From JACRCT01 sp036504155 (GTDB lineage Bacteria; Myxococcota; Myxococcia; Myxococcales; UBA5297), in contig DASXVQ010000105.1 of assembly GCA_036504155.1 (NCBI GenBank), positions 62,001 to 126,000 of the forward strand: a stretch of DNA of 64,000 nt, in the 5' to 3' direction. The notes below the pieces were generated by a model. The model searched no databases. It was not told where the DNA came from and saw only the letters and a list, made by a program, of their open reading frames with translations. Within the stretch, counting starts at the first letter, position 1, and every line of letters starts with the position of its first letter. Made by a program: the position numbers and the translations under genes. Of the stretch, positions 35,448-45,100 are shown in pieces.

Positions 35448-36933
35448 CCAACTCCCCGTTCTGGATGACCCAAGTCGTCCCCGCGCACCGCTCCGCCAGC
35501 CCCTCGTCATGCGTCACCAGCACCAGCGCCCCCGGATACTCCGCGAGCGCCTCCTCCAGCCGCTCCACCGACGGCAGGTCGAGGTGGTTGGTCGGCTCGT
35601 CGAGGAACAGCACCCACGCCTGCCGTGCCAACCCCATCGCCAGCGAGAGCTTCCGCGCCTCCCCGGGTGACGGGCTCTCCGACTCCATCAACCTTCCAGG
35701 ATCGGATCCGAGCGCGGCGACGATCGCCAGCGCGGCGTTGCGCTCCTCCGCCGGAAGCTCCCGAAGCTGCTCCAGCAGCCCCGCGGCCTCCTCCTCGGAA
35801 AGCTCCTGCGGCAGATAGAGCAGCCGCTCCTTCGGGACGCTCGTCTCCGCCCGCAGCGCCTCCAAGAGAGTCGTCTTCCCCGCCCCGTTCGCCCCCGCGA
35901 TGCGCACCCGGTCCTCGCGCCGCAGGACGAGCTGCGTGCTCCCCAGCAGCCGCCGCTCTCCAGCCTTCAGCTCCGGGATGTCGAGCCGCGCGAGGACTGG
36001 CATCGGTGCTGGCACCCAGTCCACGCCGATGCTCCGCCCGCGCTCCTTCACCAGCTGCGCCTCGGAGTCCAGATCGTCGAGCCGCGACACCTCCCGCCGG
36101 GCGAGTTGCACCCGCCGGGACGCCCGCCCCTCCGCCCAGGCGGCCTTGGTGCTGGCCATGATCGAGCGCTGGTCGCTGTCGCTGCGATTCCTCATGCGCG
36201 AGCTGGTGGAGCGGCTCTTCTCCGCCGAGTCCCGCTCGCGCCGCGCATCGGCAAGCTGCTTGCGGGCGCGCTCCCGCTCGCCGGCGATCCTGCGGTGGCC
36301 CTCGACGGCGCCCGCGCGCTCGGCTTCCCACTCCTGCCGGGCCTCCGAGTACCCGCCGCGGTAGAGCCGAACCGCCCCGCGGTGGAAGCGCAGCGTGCGG
36401 ACGGTGAGCGAGTCCAGCAGCTCGCGGTCGTGCGAGACGACCAGGCCGACGCCGTCGTGGCTCAGCAGCGCCTCGACCAGCAGCGCGCGAGCCTGGCCGT
36501 CCAGGTGGTTGGACGGCTCGTCCAGCATCAGCACGTCGGGCCGGGCCGCCAGCGCCGCGCCGATCTGCCAGCGCTTGCGCTGACCCGGCGAAAGGGTGGG
36601 CCAGCGGCGGATCTCCTCGGGCCCGAGATCGAGCCGCCCGTGGAGCGCGCGCGCCTCGCCGTCGACGGACTCGGCGAACCGGACGACGTCCTCGGGGAGC
36701 CGCTCGACGAGCTGCGGGCACAAGAGGACGCGCGCGTTGCGAGGCTCGAGGCGGATGCGTCCCGACTCGGGCTCCAGCTCGCCGCAGAGCAGACGCAGCA
36801 GCGTGGTCTTCCCGGCGCCGTTCTCGCCGACGAGCCCGGTCCAGCCGGGACCGAGGTCGAGGCTCTGGTCGTCGAAGAGGGGAACGGCGTCGAGGAACGA
36901 GAACGAGACGGAGTCGAAGTGGACGGACGGCAT
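35398..36933 (-). CDS. ABC-F family ATPase
   Basis: A 511-residue soluble protein with two ABC ATPase domains and no membrane part. Domain 1 has GENGAGKTT (from Gly36), LSPGQRKR and LDEPSNHLD. Domain 2 has GANGAGKTT (about residue 355), PSPGEARKL and LDEPTNHLD. The linker (about 200-290) is long, basic and helical (RERARKQLADARRERDSAEKS), as in ABC-F proteins that act on the ribosome. Whether it is a housekeeping factor or gives antibiotic tolerance cannot be told. The last residues (TAPPVPPRRGRDERN) come from the 60-bp repeat array, so the original C-terminus was probably replaced. Confidence 0.92.
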   Translation of the reverse strand: MPSVHFDSVSFSFLDAVPLFDDQSLDLGPGWTGLVGENGAGKTTLLRLLCGELEPESGRIRLEPRNARVLLCPQLVERLPEDVVRFAESVDGEARALHGRLDLGPEEIRRWPTLSPGQRKRWQIGAALAARPDVLMLDEPSNHLDGQARALLVEALLSHDGVGLVVSHDRELLDSLTVRTLRFHRGAVRLYRGGYSEARQEWEAERAGAVEGHRRIAGERERARKQLADARRERDSAEKSRSTSSRMRNRSDSDQRSIMASTKAAWAEGRASRRVQLARREVSRLDDLDSEAQLVKERGRSIGVDWVPAPMPVLARLDIPELKAGERRLLGSTQLVLRREDRVRIAGANGAGKTTLLEALRAETSVPKERLLYLPQELSEEEAAGLLEQLRELPAEERNAALAIVAALGSDPGRLMESESPSPGEARKLSLAMGLARQAWVLFLDEPTNHLDLPSVERLEEALAEYPGALVLVTHDEGLAERCAGTTWVIQNGELGTAPPVPPRRGRDERN

Positions 36934-37089
36934 GCGGCAGCTCCAGAGGTCGACGAGGGAGCGCAGCGGAAAGCGGCCGCGCCCAGCCAGGGGGTCGAAG
37001 TTTCGGGAGCTACTTGCGCATCGGACTCCTCGGAGAGACGAACGCAGCCAATCTACGAACCTGAATCGCCGGTTGCAACGGACGAGCGC

Positions 37090-37548
37090 CTACTCGGGGC
37101 CCGGCTGGGGCGGGGTGCTCGCCGGCCGGAACTGCCGGTAGAGCCGCGTCAGGATCCGGTCCAAGGCGTAGAGGGCGAACGCGCCGCCGATCAGGGCCCA
37201 CAGCGAGAGTCCCGAGATGTAGTCCTTCGGGCTCGGCGAATAGGCGGGAAGGGGCTTGGGCAGCAGGCCGTTCTCTTGGAACCGATCCCGCTCATCGTCG
37301 GGGAGCGGGTAGAAGCTCCCGGGGTCGCTCTTGACGCCCATCACGTACCCGTCGTCGTGGAAGTACACGCCCAGGCCGGCATAGAAGCTGGTGGTCTTGT
37401 AGGCCAGGCAGAGCGGCTCGCCCTCCTTGCCGACCACCTGCGTGTCCGCGATGCACGTCACGTTGACGTTCTCGCCGAAGTAGACCTGGACCGGGATGTG
37501 CGCCCCGCCGAGCACGACGGCGGCGAGCAGGGCAGGAAGGATGGTCAT
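37090..37548 (-). CDS. Hypothetical protein with signal peptide and C-terminal membrane helix
   Basis: A 152-residue protein. A short hydrophobic N-terminus (residues 2-18) may be a signal peptide or anchor. A Cys pair (CIADTQVVGKEGEPLC) could form a disulfide, and a membrane helix lies at about 112-130. It ends in a basic, Pro-rich tail. The extracytoplasmic part would be about 90 residues. No family was recognised. It follows the FGE-like lipoprotein gene on the same strand by about 60 bases and may be co-transcribed. Confidence 0.6.
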   Translation of the reverse strand: MTILPALLAAVVLGGAHIPVQVYFGENVNVTCIADTQVVGKEGEPLCLAYKTTSFYAGLGVYFHDDGYVMGVKSDPGSFYPLPDDERDRFQENGLLPKPLPAYSPSPKDYISGLSLWALIGGAFALYALDRILTRLYRQFRPASTPPQPGPE

Positions 37549-37611
37549 CGGACCCTCGGAGTTTCGGTGGAGCGGCGAACGCTACCACCGCGATCGGTGC
37601 GCTCCCACGGC

Positions 37612-38901
37612 CTACCGGTCCCGGCAGCAGCGGAAGCCGATCTCGTAGAAGTGGAAGCCGTCGCCGTGGACGGTGATGTTGTCCTGGCACGTCCGGGTGT
37701 CGGCCCAGTACCGGCCTTTGAGGTTGCCGTGGAAGCTCGGGTCGGTGGAGTTGCGGCGGCGGGCCCATTCCTCCACGTTGCCGACGAGATCCGGGATGCC
37801 GACGTCGCTGGCGCAGCCGGGGTGCGTGCCGCTGCCCTCGCCCTGGTAGAGCGCCTCGACGTGGTCCGCGGCGGCGATCGCCGCGGCGGTCCCGACGGCG
37901 CGGGCGGCGGCGAGCAGGGCGTCGAGCGAGGCGACCTGCGTGCCGTTGACCGAGGTGGGCCAACCGTTGAGCTTGGTCTGGTCGTACTGGAGCCAGACGT
38001 GGTCGTCGTTGCAGGTCCCCGGCACGCGCGTGTCGCCGTAGGGGTACTTCGTGCCCGCCGAGCCCTGGCAGGCGGACGTCCACTCGTCGTCGAAGCACAG
38101 GCGCTTGCCGCGAGCCTGGCACCAGGCCTCGCCCTCGTTGAACGAGTACATGACCAGCGGCAGCCCGCCCGCGACGTTGGGCGCCTCGTACAGGTCCATG
38201 CAGGTGGCGGCGCCGACCGGCGCCATCTCCGCCGGGCAGCTTCCGGACGGAGCCGGGGTGAAGGCGACGTCGAGCGTGAACGGGCCGGCGAGCGGCTGGG
38301 TCCCGTTGAACCACGAGTCCACGGCGATCCAGTAGGTCCCGGCCTCGACGGCCTGGGTGAGGGTGATGTTGGCGCGCGCCAGGCACGAGTTGGCGTCCGG
38401 TGCGGAGAGCAGGTGGACGTCCACGTCGACGGTGTCGCCGGATTTGTCGTCGACGGTGAGGGTCAGGGTGCCGCGCTCGGCGAGGGTGAGGACGTAGACG
38501 ACCTCCGGGCCGGATTCGTCGGTGGCGGGCGAGCAGGGAGAGTAGTGGTCGGCGACGTCGACCGTGCTGGCCGAGGTGTCGCCTGAGACGGACGCGGGAA
38601 GCGAGGGGATGCAGAACGGGCGCTCCCAGCTGCCGTTGCCCGAGGCGCAGGGATCGACGCCCGCGTCGGAGCTCATGGCCGCGGCGTCCGGCGGCAGCGA
38701 AGCGGCGTCGAGACCGGCGGAAGCCGAGGCGTCGGGAGGCAGGGCGACGGAGGCGTCCTCCGGGACGGTGCCAGAGTCGGCTGGCGAGGCAGCGTCGACC
38801 GCCGGAGAGGATCCGTCGGCTTCACCGGCAGTAGGCGGCTGCCCGCACGAGGCGAGCGTCGTCAGGGCGAGGCTTGCCAGGACCAGGAGAGCAATGCGCA
38901 T
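37612..38901 (-). CDS. Lipoprotein with PPC-like and formylglycine-generating-enzyme-like domains
   Basis: A 429-residue lipoprotein (TLASC lipobox, Cys19). A long Asp/Ala/Ser/Pro linker (about 25-85) leads to a beta-sandwich of the PPC (pre-peptidase) type (about 100-215: LTLAERGTLTLTVDD, EAGTYWIAVDSW). The C-terminal part (about 220-429) is an FGE/sulfatase-modifying fold: PVGAATCMDLYEAPN, MYSFNEGEAWCQARGKRLC, DDEWTSACQG, DLVGNVEEWARR, EIGFRCCRD. In secreted bacterial proteins this fold usually binds or modifies protein rather than acting as the sulfatase activator. The ATG at 38901 starts the lipoprotein signal; an in-frame start 22 codons upstream would spoil it. Confidence 0.82.
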   Translation of the reverse strand: MRIALLVLASLALTTLASCGQPPTAGEADGSSPAVDAASPADSGTVPEDASVALPPDASASAGLDAASLPPDAAAMSSDAGVDPCASGNGSWERPFCIPSLPASVSGDTSASTVDVADHYSPCSPATDESGPEVVYVLTLAERGTLTLTVDDKSGDTVDVDVHLLSAPDANSCLARANITLTQAVEAGTYWIAVDSWFNGTQPLAGPFTLDVAFTPAPSGSCPAEMAPVGAATCMDLYEAPNVAGGLPLVMYSFNEGEAWCQARGKRLCFDDEWTSACQGSAGTKYPYGDTRVPGTCNDDHVWLQYDQTKLNGWPTSVNGTQVASLDALLAAARAVGTAAAIAAADHVEALYQGEGSGTHPGCASDVGIPDLVGNVEEWARRRNSTDPSFHGNLKGRYWADTRTCQDNITVHGDGFHFYEIGFRCCRDR

Positions 38902-39199
38902 GGCGAGCGCATCTTGCGTGGCACGGCGAGGGAGGATCAAGGACTGGGCGGGCGCCACCCACGCCACCTCTGGCCACGCCGCAGACCTGCCGCGAGCCGG
39001 CCAGCGCCGGCCCGGGGCCCGGCTCAGCGCTTTCGGGGCCGCGGGATCGCCGCTGGCGGATCTAATGATGCGGGGCCAAGGGCCAAAACGGTGGATCTGC
39101 CAGCAAGTACCAATGGTTATCGCAAGATTGTCCCAATAATCAAAAGTGGGCTCCGCCGGCCCGCTCCGGTGTTCCCGAGGCGGGCCGGCTGCCCACTGC
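38902..39199. other. Intergenic region
   Basis: About 300 bases between two minus-strand lipoprotein genes. The stretch 39060-39150 is richer in A/T than its surroundings and probably holds the promoter of the FGE-like gene and the end of the giant gene's transcript. No hairpin with a T run was found. Confidence 0.35.
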
Positions 39200-42100
39200 T
39201 CAGTTGCACTCCGTCAGTCCGGACGGTTCCGCGAGCGACGTGGCCGCACCCTGGATGGTGCGCAGCGGCGGGACGTCGCCCGAGCCCAGGCGGTTGAACA
39301 CGCGGATCGAGTGGTCGCCTCCGTTGGCGACGTAGAGCTGCCCGGCGATCAGGTCGAGCACCAGGTTGCGCGGGGAGCTCAGCCCGGTGGAGACCGCCCC
39401 CTGGATCGCCGGGCGCTTGGGGGCGGTTGCACCCTCGGCGTCGACGGCGAAGACGCGCAGCGAGTTGTTCCCCGTGCACGAGACCCACAGCTCCTGGTTG
39501 GCGTCGTCGATGAGGACTCCGCTCGGCGTGCTGAGCCCGGTGGTCGCCAGCGCCGCGCCTCCTCCGAGCAGGTGCTTGGGCGTGGCGTTGCCGCTGGCGG
39601 AGACGTCGAAGATGGCGGTCGCCGCGTTCGAGGCGAGCGCGACGGCCACCTCCCCGCGCGCGGCGCTCACCGCGATGCCCCGGGGGCCGAAGTCCAGGTT
39701 GGTCGCGGCGCCGCTGATGGTGCGCAGGGGCGCCACGTTGCCGCTGGCGGCGAGCGCGAAGACCTTGATGCTGGCGCCGTCGCTGACGAACAGCTCGGAG
39801 GTCGCCGGGTTGAGGGCCAGGCCCTGGATGCTGGTCAGGCCGGTGTTGGCGCCGGAGATCACGCGGGTGGGCACCGCGTCGCCGGTCGAGCCGCGCGGGA
39901 ACACGCCGATGGTGCTGCCGCCGGTGTTGGCGACGAAGAGCTCGTCGCGCTCGAAGCTGAGCGCCATCGCGCGCGGCGCGCTCAGGTTGCCGCCGTAGGC
40001 CACCGACCGCAGCGGAGCGGTGTTGCCGCTCGCCGTCCGCGCGTGCACCAGCAGCGCGTTCGAGCCGCTCGCCGCCGTCACCAGCTCCAGCCGGCCGGAG
40101 TCGTAGGCGAGGCCTCCCAGGGTCGACAGGCCGGTGGCGGCGCCGGAGAGCGTCCGCAGCGGCGCGACGTTGCCGTTGGAGGTGCGGCCGTGGGTCACCA
40201 GCGAGCCGAGCGTCTCGTTGACGAAGTAGACCTCGCCGTTGGCGGTGTTCACGCCCACCCCGGTGATGGCCGGGACGTCGAGGCCGGTGGAGGCGCCCCA
40301 GATGGTCCGCTGCACCACCCCGGTCGTGCGGTTGAAGGCGCGCAGGAAGCCCTGGCTGCTCTGCCCGGTGCAGGGGTCGCCGGTGGCGCAGTCGCAGCCG
40401 AACGAGTAGCTCTCGTAGCCCGACACCCAGGCCTCGTTGTTGACCGGGTCCACCGCCACGCCCATGAAGTTCTCGTACATCCACCAGGTGCAGCCGTCGG
40501 TGGAGTTGGGCATGGTGAACGAGCGCAGCGGCAGCGTGGCGCCGCCAGCGGTCCGGGAGTGGAAGGTGAGCTTGCCGCCGCCGGTGGTGTTGGCGACCGC
40601 CAGCTCGTTATTGGTGGTGTCCACCCAGACGCCGCGGGGCGAGGAGAGCCCGCCGGTGAGGACGCGGATGGGCCCCGTGTTCCCGCTGGCGTTCCGCGCG
40701 AACACCAGGACCTTGTTGCCCGACGGGCTGGTCACGAACAGCTCGTTGTTGATCGGGTCGACGGCGAGGCCGGTGGGCTCGCTCAGGTTGGTCAGCGAGC
40801 CGGCGAGGACCCGCGTCGGGGCCACGTTGCCGCTGGCGGTGCCGCGCGGGTACACGCTGATCGTGTTGGTGGCGGCGTTGGCCACGTAGACCTCGTTGTT
40901 GGTCGCGTCGACGGCGACCCCGCGCGGAGTCGAGAGCCCGGTCTGGCTGCCGAAGCTGCGCTGCGGCGACACGTTGCCGCTGGAGGAGGCCAGGAAGTCG
41001 GCCACGCTGTTGCCCGAGGCGTTGGAGGTGCACACCTCCAGCGGGACGGTCGTCGCGCTCGCCACCGCGGAGTCGGTGCTCTCGCCGGAGACGTTCACCG
41101 CCCGCACCACGTAGTAGTAGGTGGTCGCGTCCGGCAGCCCGCTGTCGAGGTACGAATTCGCCGTCGGCGTGCCCACCTGGCCGAACGGTCCGCCCGGCAG
41201 GGTCGAGCGCAGCACGCGGTAGCCCGTCGTGCCGGCGGTGACGCTCCAGGACAGGCCGATGCGGTGCGCCCCGGCCTTGGCGGTCAGCCCGGTCGGCGCG
41301 GCGGGGACGGTGGAGGCGCTCACCTGCGCCGAGTTGGCGCTCGCGCCGGCGGGGCTGGTGGCGCGGACCACGTAGTAGTAGGTCACCCCGGGGGTCACGC
41401 TGGAGTCGTCCCAGCTGGTGCCGACCGGCGTGCCGATGGACGCGTAGGGGCCTCCGGAGGCGGCGGAGCGCAGCACGTCGTAGCCGGTGGCGCCGCTGGA
41501 GGCCCCCCAGGTCAGCGAGATCTTGCCCGCGCCGCCCGCCGCCATCACGCCCACCGGCGCCGGCGGCGGCTGGTAGTCGATCGAGGCCGGGGCGATGGCC
41601 GAGAGGTTGCCCGCGCGGTCGCGGAACTGGACGTTGAGGGTCTTGAGGCCGCCGCCGGAGAGCAGGTTGTCGGAGCGCGAGGGCTGGTAGGGGACCCAGC
41701 CGGTGTCGTTGACCCCGCCCCACAGGTGCATCTCGTCCGCCCCGACCGCGGAGAGCGACAGGCTGACCAGCGCGAAGACGGTGGAGGCGGCGCCGCCGTT
41801 GATGGAGAGGAACGGGGCGTAGGGGGCGCTGGTGTCGAGCGTCGTCAGGTCGCTGAGGATGGCGGTCTCGTTGCCCGCCGCGTCGCGGAACTGCACGTAG
41901 GCGACCTTGAGGCCGTCCGCGCCGGTGAAGGTCAGCGAGCCGCTGGCGGAGTAGGCGCCGTAGCTGGCGCCGGTGAAGTCGCTGCGCTCGGACAGGCGCA
42001 TCTCGGTCGCCCCCAGGACGGTGAAGGCCATCGTCACCGCGGGGGCGGTGGCGTAGGGCTTCTGGTTGAGCGCCACCGAGACGACCTGCGGGGCGGCCGT

Positions 42101-45100
42101 GTCCAGGGTGATGCTGCCGGCGACCGGCCCGGCCACGTTCCCGGCCGCGTCGCGGACCTTGACGTTGAGGATCTTGGCGCCGTCCGGCGAGGAGAGGACC
42201 CACGGGAACCAGACCGAGTAGGCCTGCCAGGTCGTCGGCTCGGCCTGGGTCGACTCCCAGACGCGCATCGAGGCGATGTCGGCGTCGGGGAAGCCGGTGA
42301 GCGCCACCGACACCACCGAGCCGCGGGTGAGCGTGGTGCTCGGGCCCGACTTGTCCTGCCCGTTGAGCCGGGTGGAGGCGGAGGCGACGCCGGGCGGGGT
42401 GACGTCGACCAGGAAGCCCTGCGGCGGGGCGTCGGCGCCGCGGTTGCCGGCCGCGGTGCGCGCGGCGACGGTCCAGACGTGGGTGGTCTCGGCCAGCGTC
42501 GCGGCCGGGGTGAAGTTGGTCGCGGTCACGGCGGTGGCGACGCCGTCCAGCGTGACGAGGTAGTCCGCCGCGCCGGAGACCGCCGACCAGGTCAGGGTGG
42601 GCCGCGGGTTGTTGGTCGGCGAGGGGACCGCGGTCAGCACCGGGCTCGCCGGGACCGAGGAGTCGATGGTGAGCTTGCGGATGGGCGCGGAGGCCACGGT
42701 CGAGAGCGTGCCCGCCAGGTTCTTGGAGAGCACGCGCCAGTACCAGTCGCCGTCGGCGGAGAAGACGATCGTCCGCGAGGTGAGCGTCGTCTCCGCCCGC
42801 TCGTAGGTCGCCAGCGCCGCCGACTGCGAGACGTCGACGAGGTAGCTGGCGACGCCCGCCACCGCGCTCCAGGTCAGGGTCACGGTGCGGGTCGCCGAGA
42901 GGGCGTTCGCCGCCGGCGCGACCAGCGCGGGGTTGGCGGGCGGGGCGGTGTCGCGGTCGAGCGAGCCGGTGGCCGACCACGCCGAGGCGTTGCCGACCGA
43001 GTCCGCGGCGCGCACCCGCCAGTACCAGGTGCCGTCGGAGCCGAGCGGCAGCGGGTAGGAGGTGCTGCTGGTGGTCGCGCTCCCCAGGCTGGTGCCGTTG
43101 AAGGTCGCGACCTTGTCCCACTGGACCGAGTAGCTGGCCGCCTCGGCGACGCCGGACCAGGAGACCGAGGGCGTGGCCACGTTGGTCGGGTTGGGCGCGT
43201 AGGGGATGATCGACGGCACCGCCGGCGGCGTGGAGTCGACCAGGAAGCTCTGCGCCGGCGCGTCGGCGCTGCGGTTGCCGGCGGCGTCCAGCGCGGCCGC
43301 GGTCCAGGTGTGGCTGCCGTCGGCGAGGGCGCTGCCCGGCGTGAAGGAGATCGCGACGACGCTCGAGGAGACGCCGTCGAGCGTCACCGAGTAGCCCGCC
43401 GCGCCGGCGACGGCGCTCCAGGCCAGGACGGGCGCCGGGTTGTTGGTGGGGGAGAGGACCGTGGTGAGCACCGGGGTGGCCGGCGGCACGGTGTCGATCT
43501 GCACGCGGCGGATGGGGGCGCCCGCCACCGGCGAGACGTTGCCCGCGGCGTCGCGGGCGAGGACGCGCCAGTACCAGTCGCCCTCGGCGGAGACCGTCAC
43601 GCCGCGGGTGGTGAAGCTCGTCTCCTGGCGGTCGTAGGTGGCCAGGGTGGGGGACTGCGAGCTGTCGACGAGGTAGGCCGCGGCGTCGGAGACCGCGGCC
43701 CAGGTGAAGACGATGGTCCGGGACGCGACCAGCGCCGCGTTGGCGGGCGTGCCGAGGGCCGGGTTGGCCGGCGCCGCGGTGTCGCGGGTGAAGGAGCCGG
43801 TCGTCGACCAGGCCGAGGCGTTGCCCACCGAGTCCTTGGCCTGCACGCGCCAGTACCAGAGCCCGTCGGTGAGGAGCGGCAGCGTGTTGGAGGTGGAGGT
43901 GGTCGTCGCGCCGCCGAAGTCGGGCCCGGCGAAGGTCGCCACCTTGTCCCACTGCACGCTGTAGTTGGCCGCGTCTGCGACGCCGGACCAGCTCACCGTC
44001 GGCGAGGCCACGCCGCTCGGGTTGGGGGCGTAGGCGACGAGGGTCGGCGCCGCCGGCGGGAGGGTCTTGATGACGAAGCTCTGCGGAGGGGCGTCGTCGC
44101 TGCGGTTGCCGGCGGCGTCGAGGGCGGCCACCGTCCAGACGTGGGTGCCGTCGGCGAGGTTGGCGGCGGGCGTGAAGCTGGTCGCCGCCTGCGAGGTCGT
44201 CGCGCCGTCCAGGGTCAGCTGGTAGCTGGTCGCGCCCGAGACCGCGCTCCAGGAGAGCGTCGGCTTGGCGAGGTTGCTCGGGGTGGGGACGGCGGTGAGC
44301 GTGGGGACGGGCGGGTGGACGGTGTCGATGCGCACGCGGCGGACCGGCGCGCTGCCCGAATCGGAGACGTTGTCCGCGGCGTCCTTGGCGAGCACGCGCC
44401 AGTACCAGGTGCCGTCGGAGAGCGTCAGGCTGCGCGAGGTGAAGGTCGCGGTCGTGCGCTCGAAGGAGGCGAAGGTCGGGCTGGAGGAGAGATCGAGCAG
44501 GTAGCTGACGGCGCCGGCGGGAGCGGACCAGGAGAAGGCGACGGCGGCCTCGGCCAGCAGCACGTCGTCGGCGGGCGCGAGCAGCGCGGGGTTGGCCGGA
44601 GGCTGGGTCATCACCTGGAAGGAAGAGGCGACGGCGAAGGCCGAGGCGTTGCCGGCGGCGTCGACCGCCTGGACGCGCCAGTGCCAGGTCCCGTCGGCCA
44701 GGATGTCGGGGGTGAGCGCCACGCCGGGCGTCGTCGCGCTGCGCAGGGGCGTCCCGCCGGGGCCGGAGTTGAAGAGCGCCGCGGTGTCCAGATCGATCCG
44801 GTAGGCGGCCGCGTCGGTGACGCTGGTCCAGGAGAGGGTGGGGCGGCTCAGCTTGGTCGGCGAGGGCACCGCGTACGGCGCCGGCACGGAAGGGGCGATG
44901 GTGTCCACGGTGAAGACGTCGGCCGGCGAGAAGGCGCTCTCCAGCCCGGCGGCGTTCCTGGCCTTCACGCGCCAGTACCAGGTGCCCTCGTGCAGCGCGG
45001 AGGCGGGGACGTAGGAGGAGGCGGCGAGGCTGGGGATCTCCAGGAGGTTGGCGCCGGTGAACGTGGCGACGTCGCACAGCTGCAGCCGGTAGGTGTCCGC

